Source: Tillandsia leiboldiana
Taxonomy: Eukaryota > Streptophyta > Magnoliopsida > Poales > Bromeliaceae
DNA length: 64,000 bases
Direction: 5' to 3'
Assembly: GCA_029204045.2 (NCBI GenBank)
Contig: CM055064.1
Location: 8,506,323 to 8,570,322, forward strand
The notes below the pieces were generated by a model. It saw nothing but the letters and a program-made list of their open reading frames with translations, did not search any database and was not told where the DNA came from. This document shows, piece after piece, positions 10,310 to 20,965 of the stretch. Position numbers and translations under genes: made by a program. Positions within the stretch are counted from its first letter, which is position 1, and the number at the start of each line of letters is the position of its first letter.

Positions 10310-11479
10310 TGTTACGGTTTTTTGTGTTGGCATATTTCGTGAGTTGAGTCGGAGTCTTGAAGTGATCAAATTGTCAATCAACAATCGAAGACTCAGAGAA
10401 AATTCAACAAGAGCTCAAGTTGACACTCAGTGTTTTGAGTCTTAAAGATTGAAGTAGAAGAATTGTGGATCATATACATCAATCTCAAGGAAAATGGATT
10501 CAGAATGATCAGGTACGTTTAACTAAATAATTTTGGTGATCCGAATACATTTGAGTAGTTTAGAAACATTTGGATAAGTTTTCATTGCATAAAAGTCAAA
10601 AACTATTTTTTCAGGAAATCCGTTCAGGACTGGAAATTCTGTTCAGGACTGTTTTGTTAATCCAGTCCGGACCGTGGATTCCAGTCCGGACCCCGAACCT
10701 TGTTTTTTCAGGAATTTCTGAAAAAAAGACGACAGTCCGGACCGAGCCAATTCAGTCCGGACCGTCGTGCGGGAAAAGTTCTGTTAAGTCAGTTTTTGAT
10801 GCTTATCTCTTTCCAAAGGTTTCTAACCTATAAATAGACACTTAGGGTTTCTCAAGAACTACCGATTAATTAATAAAATACTTGAGAGCAACCCTAGAGG
10901 CTAGGTTTTTATCGTTCTTCTTTATAGCCTCTTTTAGGTCAATTCGACGGTTCTTCCAAGATCTATCTTTTGTCGAATTGATCTAGTCTTTGCTTAGAGA
11001 TTCCTTCTACGGTTCTTCAATGATAATCTAAGCAAAGGATCACCATCGAAGCTTTTATCAAGTTTGCGTCGTGGATTTGACGTAGCATCGTGGATTCGAT
11101 GTGTTGAAGGCGTTTCGTGGATTCGAAACGTGTGCTCGTGGATTCGAGTGGCGTTCGTGGATTCGAACGTGTGCAGTAGACGTGCAATCGGTGAGCGCAA
11201 GGTCCGAAGAAGTTGAAGGAGGGGTTTGAGTCCGTGGAGTCGGTAATCACCTTGTTATTCTTCTATTCTTAGTGGATTGTTATTGCGTGTTGGTCCCGTG
11301 GTTTTTCTCCTGGATTGGAGTTTCCACGTATATCTCGGTGTGCTATTTTTATTTTCCGCATTGGTTTTTATTTTGCACTGAGATTGGTTTTATAAGTATT
11401 ACACCTATTCACCCCCCCTCTAGTTGTTTGATAGTACCTATTTAGATCCGTGTGGATCCTTAATATATAAAAACCTACA
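10310..11479 (+). mobile_element. Solo Sirevirus-like LTR in opposite orientation, TSD CACCC
   Basis: TGTTACGG...CCTACA, 1170 bp, flanked by CACCC at 10305-10309 and 11480-11484. The bases after the right duplication continue the copia-1 coding sequence for a few nucleotides, as in copia-2 near 58385. In plus orientation it has the palindrome array (10615-10775), TATA box (10829-10836) and GTGGATTCGA repeats (about 11070-11165). Confidence 0.9.
10615..10836 (+). promoter_or_regulatory. U3 palindrome array and TATA box of plus-strand solo LTR
   Basis: AGTCCGGACCG / CAGTCCGGACC words between 10615 and 10775, then TATAAATA at 10829-10836. The layout is the same as in the minus-strand LTRs. Confidence 0.6.
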
Positions 11480-11494
11480 CACCCAAACCTTATG

Positions 11495-12212
11495 TGTCAC
11501 GCCTCGGGTGTAAACCAGAACCCGGGCTCGCCAACAGATCCGCCGTGCACACGAAATTTTCCATGTACATGAAGCGCTGGTAACCTGCTCAGATATAAGA
11601 GATATAATAAAAGAGCAATAAAAAAACAGAGCTGAACTGAAAGTAATACATCTCAAACTGAACTGGAAGTAAAAATACAATACATCTGTAAAATAAAAGT
11701 ACAAGTATCTCTCCCAGCTCACCACAAAAAGATACAACTAGCTGGCGAAAGCCAGACCCCAAAAAGTAAAAGTACAATCGTTTGAGATAGGATACAAAAG
11801 AGGTACAAGTCTAGCTAACTCACTGTTAGGCCCACCGTCTATCTACTCCGCCGTCCTCTCTCCTCGACCCGCCGCTGTACGCCCAGCAGCACCCGCAGAA
11901 GACTCTGCAAAACAAAGGAGAACAAAAAGAAAAAGAAGGATGGGGGTGAGAACTACTAGTAAACCAGTAGCCTCCCCTAGTGGGTAAAGCCTCACGCCCT
12001 GACGCACCCACTAGGTCTACTAGAGGCAAAAAGGGGAAGAAGAGTAGTAAGCAATAAAACTACTATAAAAGGGAAACTACCACTACTATGCCTCTAAATG
12101 CACCTGCCATACCTCTAAGTACAGTCCCAGACCGAAACAACCGTAAGTATGCATCAGTTACCAACACCATCCCAATAAACCCAATCTATGCCGCCCTCAT
12201 CATCGGGCAAGT
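11495..12212 (-). repeat. Element A 3' LTR, piece 1 (LTR end)
   Basis: The plus strand starts TGTCACGCC, the reverse complement of the gypsy LTR terminus GGCGTGACA. It is collinear with 62155-62871 with only scattered differences. It is interrupted at 12212/12213 by element N; CAAGT at 12208-12212 is the target duplication. Confidence 0.9.
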
Positions 12213-12539
12213 TGTGGTGGCCCAGATTCCCATGCAGCTTTTTCTGGTGAATCCATTGTTTAGAACACCTATTGTCGGTGTGTCTGGCCCATTGTGCATC
12301 AAGGGGATGCTACAGATGGACCCTGTGAGTTATCTTCAGCTGTGTTGGCCTTCGGCTGTGTTTGCCGAAATTTTGAAAAGGTTTTTGGCCAAACTGAGCT
12401 TGGAAATGGATTCAGCACGGAAAAATGCTTGAAAACGGCTATTTGCTTGTTAAATTCTGAGTCCGGATGCCTAAAAACAGACTCCCGAAAGTTTTCGCTG
12501 AATTTCGGTGCATGGGAGGGGCCGTGGACCGCCGGCTGC

Positions 12540-12980
12540 CACGTGGCAGCCCATGATTGGCCGGTCCGTAGCGCGCGGTCCACAGAGCACCGCGGCTGGG
12601 TGCACGGACCCGGCGCATGACACGTGGCGCCGCCTGATTGGCGGGCCCGTGAGGCGCGGTCTACAGAGTTTGCGCGGCGGTGCATGGACCGGGGCGGGGG
12701 GAAACGTGGCATCCCGCGGTTGGTCGGTGCACGCGGCGCGGTCCACGGAACCTAAATTGGGTGCGTGGACCCGGTGCACAGGACACGTGTCGTCACCCCA
12801 TTCGCGGGCTCACGAGGCGCGGCGCACGGAACGGCGGACGGGCGCCTCGGGGCGCGTGCGTGGTAGGCGGCCAGGGCGGCGCCCTGCCCGCACGTGTGAC
12901 CGCGACAGTGGCAGGGCCACGTGTCGCCCTGCCACTGGCGGGTGCCACCTACCCACTTTGACCGCGGGGAGGGACACGTG
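12540..12980 (+). promoter_or_regulatory. Array of six CACGTG G-boxes in N left LTR U3
   Basis: Perfect CACGTG palindromes at 12540-12545, 12621-12626, 12784-12789, 12891-12896, 12918-12923 and 12975-12980, mostly as CACGTGGC or CACGTGTC, in a GC-rich U3 250-700 bp upstream of the TATA box. G-boxes bind plant bZIP and bHLH factors (established). That they drive ABA-, light- or stress-responsive transcription of this element is inference. Confidence 0.65.
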
Positions 12981-13227
12981 GCGGCGTTTGGCGCGCCCCG
13001 CACAGCTGTTCGCTGTGCGGGACGCGTGTCGGGCGGGGAGGCGCGCGACGTGGCCGCCGCTGAGTAGCTCCGCCCGCTGCCGCCTGTTTGCTGGGCTACG
13101 TGGCCGCACGGGAAGAATTCGGGCGCGCACAGTGTTGGGCCAGGCCCAACACTGTAGCCGCTCGAAAATTCCCCTGCGCCCGAAAGTGGGGACTTAATGG
13201 GAATTTTTCCATTTGTTTTCCGCGGCC

Positions 13228-13235
13228 TATAAATA
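13228..13235 (+). promoter_or_regulatory. TATA box, N left LTR
   Basis: TATAAATA in GCGGCCTATAAATAGCCC, downstream of the G-box array; conserved at 20958-20965 in the right LTR. Confidence 0.75.
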
Positions 13236-14787
13236 GCCCGAAATCCTTTCTTCTTCATTTTTTTGGCACTTCCGAGCCTCAAACCGAAGGGAGTTCTTCA
13301 CCAAAGTTGATCCTCACACTGTCAAGCTTCCATCTGCAGAGTTTGGAGATTTTTGGGGGCACGCTTTTCGAGATTCTCATTTCCTTGGCGCAGCGCGACG
13401 CTCTTTCTTCGGTGTTTCTTCCGTCGCTCTTCGGTGTACGAGCTTCCCCGACCTACTCCGACCATCTTTTCGAGCGATTTCTTCGCTGCTGGATTCGTAA
13501 CAGGTGAGGCTACGATTTTGGGTTTCACATTTTCAGATTTCGCGTTTTTCGAGGTGTTTTCTCATGCTCATTTGGACCCTTCTTGCTGTGAGTTTTTGGT
13601 GAGGACAGCAGCTTCTTTTGAAGAGATCTTCGCGCACAAATCTCGGATCAGGACATGCTTATAGACTTTTTTCATCTACTCGACACAAGGATCATCGTGG
13701 TATTTTTTTTGGAATTTCCTGAGTTCTTCCCGGAGGTATACATCTTCCTTTTTATCTGTGCAAGATTTTACAGTTATGTGGTTGTATGTTTTCGCGCGCC
13801 CGTGTTGTGGAATTTATATCTTGGCCTACGGAACTCCGATTTGGGCGTGCAGGTACTTGTTTCGAAGCTATCGACGTGAAGAACGCATTATTGGACAATT
13901 TCTGCAAGTGATATTTTGGCATCTGTACAGCTGAAATTCAGCATGAGACTTTTGGGCAGATTTTTGGGAATTTGTGTATGACTGTAGCCTATGTTGTACC
14001 CAGGTGGGATTTTGGACTGTACTGGATATACTGGACAGTGTGTTGCTGTTGTTCTGGTATTATCAGCTGTAGGACTTGGACAGATCAGCGCATCAGGTGG
14101 GTGACCTCTTTGTCAAGATCAGCGGACTGTGTACTAATTCTAGCTTTAGGGACTTGCATATTTTAATGTTTGTTGTACAACATGCTAGAATGTATGAATT
14201 GATGATCCTGTTGTAGTTAGATGATCCTGAGTTTATTATCTTGCTCCCTTCAAGCTGTTGATTATTAATTATTTTGGAACTTGACCTAGCACCACTGCCA
14301 TATGATGCATGTTCAGCCAGACTGTAGAAAACCTCGACTTGGGCTAGGTTTTTATTGCTCTAGACTTTCCCACTGCACTATTCTTTTTATCACTATGGAC
14401 TTAGAGTTTTCCTCGCCCAAGTAGTGGGCCGAGAGGTCGGATTATCGTGGGATGCATTTACACTCGTGTCTGGGGACCGAGTGGAGTTGTTAGCAGTCTG
14501 TAGACCAGGTTTCTTCGGGAGAGTGACTTGGGTTGTAGACTTGAGATCTTGAGAGCTACTTTTGAGTGACCGTGAGTCTCGGCTGTGCAGTTTTCCAGCC
14601 TGTGTGTGAGACAGTGTTCCTTTGGTTACAGTCAATCTTGTTGATCGAGGATTTGGATTATAGCCTGCATGAGCCACATTTGAGCTCGACAGAGATACGC
14701 GGATACTTTCCTCGGTGGGGTCGCTCCCCTCGAGAGCCACTCCGGAGTTGGGCCTGTTCTTCTATCGCGACTTGTCGACGCAGTGTT

Positions 14788-14867
14788 CCCTCTGGCTGGG
14801 CCAGTTAGTGGCAGTCACGGACACAGTCCCTCTGGCTGGGCCAGTTAGTGGCAGTCACGGACGCCCT
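14788..14867 (+). repeat. 40-bp tandem duplication in N LTR
   Basis: Two direct copies of a 40-bp unit (TCTGGCTGGGCCAGTTAGTG at 14791 and 14831). The right LTR has both copies too, so the duplication predates insertion. Confidence 0.8.
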
Positions 14868-15450
14868 ACGTAAGTCCGGTCCCCCGGGACGTGACGGCAG
14901 TAGGTAGGCGCAGGTTTGACTGGACCCTATGCGGCAGTCAGTTTAGATTGGGTGATTTGAGTCGAGAGCTAGTTGTAGCATCATGTTCTTTCTGTTCCAC
15001 TTTTGAGCATCTAGATAGAGGCATGGTAGCTGTAGAGTTACTTTACCAGCTTTTTCCTTTCCGCACTGCATTGTTACTTTTTGCCTCTAGTAGACTTAGT
15101 GGGCAGACCGTCGGGCTTGTTGGCGGCACCCACTGAGAACTACTTGGGACGTAGTTCTCACACCCGTCGTGGTGTTTTTTCCCCAGGGACTTCTTCTTCT
15201 GCTCCAGTTCCTGCCGCACCTGTTGTTGACCCGACTGATCGAGGTAAGGGAGTCGCGAGATAGATCCCTACCAGTTGTCTCCTGAGAGTAGATGTACCTC
15301 CCTACATTTTTGAGAGTTCTTGTTGAGTGACCTTGTAGTGAGGATGGAGTTGTACTCTTCTTATTTTGAGAGATATTTGTACTTGGTGAGGTTTTCTGGT
15401 TGTATATTTTGTTAGAGTTGTATATATTTTCATCCAGCTTTCACTTTTCA

Positions 15451-15757
15451 GCTCTGATACCACTCTAATCTGTCACGCCCCGGGTCGAAACTGCGACCCG
15501 GGTAGGAACTGCTGGTGCTAACGGAATCACAGGGGGCGCTGCAGCTGGCGAAGAGGGCACAAGCGAACTCTCAGGGGGTGCTACCACAGGCTGTGACCTC
15601 TGCTCCAACAGAAGCATCAACCGACCCAAGGCCTACTCCTGGCATCGAGAAGCCTCCTCCTGGCGCTGAGAAGCCTCCTCCTGGCGCTGTGAAGCCTCCT
15701 CCTGGCGCTGTGAAGCCTCCTCCTGGCGCTGAGAAATCTCCGCCAGGGAGATCGGCC
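15451..15757 (-). other. Inverted LTR-end / PBS and inverted gag N-terminus in N
   Basis: At 15451-15462 the plus strand is the reverse complement of TGGTATCAGAGC (PBS). It is followed by the reverse complement of GATTAGAG and of the LTR terminus (TGTCACGCCCCGGG), the hairpin with its loop flipped (AAACTG instead of CAGTTT), and then gag-like sequence that makes sense only on the minus strand. That sequence is a repeated QRQEEAS heptad from a 21-bp tandem repeat (15647-15750) and a Pro/Ala-rich stretch. The order, inverted PBS then LTR end then gag, is not a single simple inversion. It would deprive the element of a usable sense PBS. Confidence 0.7.
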
Positions 15758-15758
15758 C

Positions 15759-16226
15759 GTGAATGCATACATAGCCGAATTCAATCAGCTGTTGGCTAGT
15801 ATGCCTCACGTGGCCAGGGACGAGTCTCACCGGATCTACATGTTTGAGCGGGGGCTGCGCCGGGACATTTATCAGCTTGTTCGCTCCCGCAGATTGCAGA
15901 CATTAGAGGCCTCGATGGAGCAGGCGTTATATGTTGAGTCTGGAGAGGTAGTCATGGATGAGGTGGCTCCAGCCCCCGTAGGGACTCCTGGGGCGAAGCG
16001 CCCGGCGCCGGTGGATGAGGGGCAGCCGAGTAGGCAGGGACCCCCGAGACCCCCACGATTCCATCCTTAGGGTCGTGGACGCCAGGGGCGCCAGAGATCT
16101 GGATCATCTCGTCAGTCTTCGCAGCAGCGTCGACCGCCTCGACCACAGCAGTCATCTCAGCAGCAGCAGACTTCGCGGCAGCCCCGGCAGGATCGATGTG
16201 TCTTTTGTGGAGGGCCGCACTTACCG
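15759..16226 (+). pseudogene. N gag, C-terminal half
   Basis: Sense gag begins around NAYIAEFNQLLASMP and continues with the C-terminal part of the retrotransposon gag domain (FERGLRRDIYQLVRSRRLQT), a Pro/Arg linker and a Gln/Ser-rich stretch, to the zinc-binding residues CVFCGGPH just before 16227. An in-frame TAG stands at 16068-16070; the frame is otherwise open into pol. The N-terminal two thirds of the capsid domain, present in element A's gag, is missing, so this gag could not assemble particles by itself. Confidence 0.8.
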
Positions 16227-19200
16227 ATGCATTGTCAGCAGAGGCACGGCCGTTGTTTCCGTTGTGGACAGGCCGGTCACATTCAGAGCTCGTGCCCCAG
16301 AGCAGGTTCTCCAGCTCCTTCAGCCGCATCACCGCCTTCGCTTCCTCATCAGACGACAGGGCCTTCGGTGGCCTATGGTAGGCCTGATCATGCTCCATCT
16401 TCCTCGCGGCAGCCAGATCGACGACCACCAGCACCGAGCGGGCGTGTCTATGCCGCCCAGATTGAGGATGCTTCTGCCGCAGATCACGTCGTCGCAGGTA
16501 TTATTTTGATTTCTGCAGTTCATACCCGAGCACTTTTTGATACTGGCGCATCGCACTCATTCATTAGTAGAGCATTTGCATCCCTACATGGTATAGAGGT
16601 AGTTTCATTATCGCATGAATTAGAGGTTCAGATTTCAGACCATGTCTTGCATGTCGAGGAGTGTTGTAGGGATTGCCCTGTACAGTTGGGACCCTGGGTT
16701 CTGCCGGCAGACTTGCTCGTCTTGCGGCAGCTCCAGAATTTCGACGTGGTACTTGGCATGGATTGGTTAGCTCGGTATTTTGCCACCATTGACTGCAGAG
16801 AGAGGACGGTGACCCTCCGCGAGCCTGGACAGGAGGAGTTCGTTTACAGAGGCTGCCAGAGTACTTTATTTGCCATGACTATTTCTTCGGCGAGAGCCCG
16901 GCGGATGATGAGTAGGGGTTGTACCGCCTTCCTGGCGACGATTGTAGAGGTGCCTACGGCGGCACTGGGACTCGAGGATATCCCTATTGTCCGCGAGTTC
17001 CCAGATGTGTTTCCCTCAGAGTTGTCGACCATGCCGCCGGAGAGGGAGATTGAGTTTGTGATTGATGTGGTTCCAGGAACCGCACCAATCTCGAAGGCAC
17101 CTTATAGGATGGCACCGGCCGAGCTGAGGGAGCTGAAGGCCCAGTTGCAGGACTTGATGGATGTGGGCTTTGTAAGGCCCAGTGTATCTCCGTGGGGAGC
17201 GCTAGTTTTATTTGTGAAGAAGAAGGATGGGTCGCTTCGATTATGTGTCGACTACAGAGAGCTGAATAAAGTGACCATCCGGAACAAGTACCCCCTTCCA
17301 CGGATTGATGATCTGTTTGATCAGTTGCAGGGAGCGTCTGTGTTCTCCAAGATTGATCTCCAGTCAGGTTACCACCAGCTGAGGGTGAGGGCCGAGGACA
17401 TTCCCAAGACGGCTTTTAGATCCCGGTACGAGCATTATGAGTTTACAGTTATGCCTTTTGGATTAACTAATGCCCTTGCAGCATTCATGGATTTAATGAA
17501 CCGGGTATTTCAGCCGTACTTGGATCGGTTTGTCTTTGTGTTTATTGACGACATTCTGATTTACTCCCGGAGTGATTTGGAGCATGAGGAGCACTTGAGG
17601 ATAGTGCTGCAGCTTCTGCGAGACAAGAAGCTGTACGCCAAGTTTAAAAAGTGCAAATTTTGGCTCCGGGAGGTTGCTTTTCTAGGCCATGTAGTATCAG
17701 CCGCAGGAGTGGCAGTGGACCCGACGAAGATTGATGCTATTCGGGATTGGCCTAGACCGACGATGGTTACTGAGGTCCGTAGCTTTTTGGGATTAGCAGG
17801 TTACTACCGTCGCTTTGTAGAGGGCTTTGCGAAGCTCTCCACTCCCCTGACCAGTTTGACCAGGAAGGGGATAAAGTTTGTTTGGACTGAGCGGTGCCAG
17901 GAGAGCTTTGAGGAGCTGAAGAGGAGATTAATCTCGGCACCAGTTTTAGCACTTCCAGTGATGGGCGATGGATTTGTGATCTACAGTGACGCCTCTCACA
18001 GCGGCTTGGGATGTGTTCTGATGCAGCATGGTAGGGTAATTGCGTATGCTTCACGGCAATTAAAGGATTATGAGAAGAATTACCCTACTCATGATTTGGA
18101 GCTTGCAGCCGTGGTGTTCGCGCTGAAGTTGTGGCGGCATTACCTCTACGGGGAGCATTGTGAGATTTACACTGATCATAAGAGCTTGAAGTACCTGTTC
18201 ACACAAAAGGAGCTGAATTTGAGGCAACGCCGGTGGTTGGAGTTGCTAAAGGACTATGATGTGAGTATTCTTTATCACCCCGGCAAGGCCAATGTAGTGG
18301 CAGATGCTTTGAGTAGGAGGTCAGCGCAGAGCTTGAGCATGTTGATCACCCAGCAGGCACCGCTTGTGGAGCATATGAGGCGCTTACAGATTGAGGTTGT
18401 ATCCCCTGGGGTATCTGCTAGACTCATGTCTATGGTCTTGCAGCCCACTCTGTTGGAGAGGATTAGAGAGACACATAGTGAGGACCCCCACTTGACTCGG
18501 ATTAGATCGCAGATTCAGGCTGATCAGTTAGGGGATTTTGCAGTGGATAGCTCGGGAGTACTGCGGTACAGGGACCGAGTGTGTGTGCCTATGGACACTG
18601 AGCTCAGAGATCAGATTTTGAGGGAGGCCCATTATACACCTTATACCATTCATCCTGGTGGTACTAAGATGTATAAGGACCTCAAGGCACATTTTTGGTG
18701 GCCCGGAATGAAGCGGGATATTGGAAGATTCGTGGCTCATTGTTTAACTTGCCAGCAAGTGAAGGTAGAGCATCGTGTTCCTGCTGGCAAGTTGCAGAGT
18801 CTTCCAATTCCCGAGTGGAAGTGGGACCACATCACCATGGATTTCGTCACTGGACTGCCAAGGGCGCAGAGTGGGGCCGATGCGATTTGGGTTATCGTGG
18901 ATAGACTCACCAAGTCTGCACACTTTTTGCCTGTACAGATGACTTTGCTGTTGGAGCGACTTGCGCAGTTATACTTGGATGAGGTAGTGAGACTGCACGG
19001 TATACCCACCTCGATTGTATCAGATAGGGACCCGAGGGTCGTATCACACTTCTGGGGGAGTCTTCAGTCAGCCTTGGGGACCCAGCTCCATTTTAGCACA
19101 GCATTCCACCCACAGACCGATGGACAATCTGAGCGCACCATACAGACCCTTGAGGACATGTTGAGAGCGTGCGTTATGGATTTTGGAGGAGGGTGGTACC

Positions 19201-19886
19201 ATCACTTAGCATTGGTTGAGTTTGCGTACAACAACAGCTATCAAGCGAGCATCCAGATGGCTCCGTTTGAGGCGTTGTATGGACGCAAGTGTCAGTCACC
19301 CCTGTATTGGAGTGACGTGGGTGAGAGGAGGACTTTGGGACCGGACTTACTGCTGGAGGCAGAAGAGAAAGTTAGATTGGTTCGCCGACATCTTGAGATA
19401 GCCCAGAGTCGCCAGAGGAGCTACGCTAATACTCGGCGGCGAGACCTAGAGTTTCAGATCGGTGATCATGTCTTTTTGAAGGTCTCGCCTTCGAAAGGGG
19501 TCAGGAGATTCGGAGTTCGGGGAAAGCTCAGTCCCCGCTTTATTGGACCCTTCGAGGTACTTGAGAGGATTGGCCCTGTGGCTTATAGAGTTGCTCTTCC
19601 ACCCCGCCTGGCCGGAGTTCATGACGTCTTCCACGTCTCAGCTTTGAGGAGATATGTTTTCGACACCTCGCACGTGATCGACTTCACTTCTTTGGAGATC
19701 GGAGAGGATCTTGGATACGAGGAGCGCCCGTTGCGAATTCTCGCTTGAGAGGTGAGAGAATTGCGCAACCGGGCCATACCTTATGTGAAGGTTTTGTGGA
19801 GCAATCACGAGGAGCGGGAGGCTACTTGGGAGCTTGAGACGGTGATGCGGGATACCTATCCTTTCCTGCTCGAGACATCTGGTTGA
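16227..19886 (+). CDS. N pol polyprotein: zinc knuckle, protease, RT, RNase H, integrase, chromodomain-like tail
   Basis: Open for 1173 codons from the first in-frame Met after the gag stop; the real start is upstream in gag. The CCHC knuckle CFRCGQAGH is at residues ~10-23 and protease ALFDTGASHSF has Asp105. Reverse transcriptase has LCVDYRELNKVTIRNKYPLP and active site FIDD (441-442). RNase H has YSDAS (Asp588). The integrase has an HHCC zinc region followed by a D872-D933-E969 triad, the classic D-60-D-35-E spacing. A TGA at 19746-19748 replaces the Arg codon that element D has after RILA. Beyond it the frame stays open to 19884-19886 and encodes a chromodomain-like tail (KVLWSNHEEREATWELE). 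Catalytic residues all look intact. LTNALAAFM has Leu where most relatives have Pro. Coded in full apart from the stops, but lacking complete gag and PBS. Confidence 0.92.
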
Positions 19887-19930
19887 GGTACGTCTGTTTG
19901 TTTCTTGTTTCGGGGATGAAACTCCCCTTT

Positions 19931-19942
19931 AGTGGAGGAGGA
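19931..19942 (+). other. Polypurine tract of N
   Basis: AGTGGAGGAGGA directly before the right LTR (TGTGGTGG at 19943). Confidence 0.85.
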
Positions 19943-20269
19943 TGTGGTGGCCCAGATTCCCATGCAGCTTTTTCTGGTGAATCCATTGTTTAGAACACCT
20001 ATTGTCGGTGTGTCTCGCCCATTGTGCATCAAGGGGATGCTACAGATGGACCTTGTGAGTTATCTTCAGCTGTGTTGGCCTTCGGCTGTGTTTGCCGAAA
20101 TTTTGAAAAGGTTTTTGGCCAAACTGAGCTTGGAAATGGATTCAGCGCGGAAAAACGCTTGAAAACGGCTATTTTCTTGTTAAATTCTGAGTCCGGATGC
20201 CCAAAAACGGACTCCCGGAAGTTTTCGCTGAATTTCGGTGCATGGGAGGGGCCGTGGACCGCCGGCTGC

Positions 20270-20965
20270 CACGTGGCAGCCCATGATTGGCCGGTCCGCA
20301 GCGCGCGGTCCACAGAGCGCCGCGGCTAGGTGCACGGACCCGGCGCATGACACGTGGCGCCGCCTGATTGGCGGGCCCGTGAGGCGCGGTCTACAGAGTT
20401 TGCGCAGCGGTGCATGGACCGGGGCGGGGGGACACGTGGCATCCCGCGGTTGGTCGGTGCACGCGGCGCGGTCCACGGAACCTAAATTGGGTTCGTGGAC
20501 CAGGTGCACAGGACACGTGTCGTCACCCCATTCGCGGGCTCACGAGGCGTGGCGCACGGAACGGCGGACGGGCGCCTCGGGGCGCGTGCGTGGCAGGCGG
20601 CCAGGGCGGCGCCTTGCCCGCACGTGTGACCGCGACAGTGGCAGGGCCACGTGTCGCCCTGCCACTGGCGGGCGCCACCTACCCGCTTTGACCGCGGGGA
20701 GGGACACGTGGCGGCGTTTGGCGCGCCCCGCACAGCTGTTCGCTGTGCGGGACGCGTGTCGGGCGGGGAGGCGCGCGACGTGGCCGCCGCTGAGTAGCTC
20801 CGCCCGCTGTCGCCTGTTTGCTGGGTTACGTGGCCGCACGGGAAGAATTCGGGCGCGCACAGTGTTGGGCCAGGCCCAACACTGTAGCCGCCCGAAAATT
20901 CCCCTGCGCCCGAAAGTGGGGACTTAATGGGAATTTTTCCATTTGTTTTCTGCGGCCTATAAATA
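20270..20965 (+). promoter_or_regulatory. Seven CACGTG G-boxes and TATA box, N right LTR
   Basis: CACGTG occurs seven times between 20270 and 20710. The extra one near 20443 has lost its first base in the left LTR (AAACGTGG). TATAAATA is at 20958-20965. Confidence 0.65.

Larger units (their letters stand above)
497..11494 (-). mobile_element. Copia-1: Sirevirus-like Ty1/copia element (3' part), degenerate
   Basis: Reading right to left on the minus strand the order is protease, GAG-pre-integrase, integrase, reverse transcriptase, RNase H, a long spacer, an envelope-like ORF, polypurine tracts and the 3' LTR. That order, CCGG-core palindromes in the LTR, repeated polypurine tracts and a third ORF are the hallmarks of the Sirevirus lineage (established knowledge). 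The gag and 5' LTR are not visible: gypsy element A interrupts the element at 11495 and does not end within the window. Two solo LTRs also interrupt it. Many stops and a frameshift show that it is dead. Confidence 0.85.
12213..15453 (+). repeat. Left LTR of N, 3' end lost
   Basis: Starts TGTGGTGGCCC. It is collinear with 19943-23206 of the right LTR up to CTTTTCAGCT, then departs abruptly. The terminal ~121 bp, including the GCGTGACA end, are missing here and replaced by an inverted LTR-end/PBS sequence. Confidence 0.9.

Noticed and set aside
12508..13197. 229-codon plus ORF and overlapping minus ORFs in the N LTR U3
   Set aside because: GC-rich promoter sequence upstream of a TATA box; frames are open on several strands because stop codons are rare in such DNA. 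No protein features.
15515..15799. Plus-strand KPPPGAE repeat as a Pro-rich protein
   Set aside because: The minus-strand reading (QRQEEAS heptads followed by a gag-like Pro/Ala linker) fits gag homologues; the plus reading is its shadow within an inverted block.
16227..19748. Long ORF as a host gene
   Set aside because: Zinc knuckle, protease, RT, RNase H and D-60-D-35-E integrase between two LTRs: retrotransposon pol.
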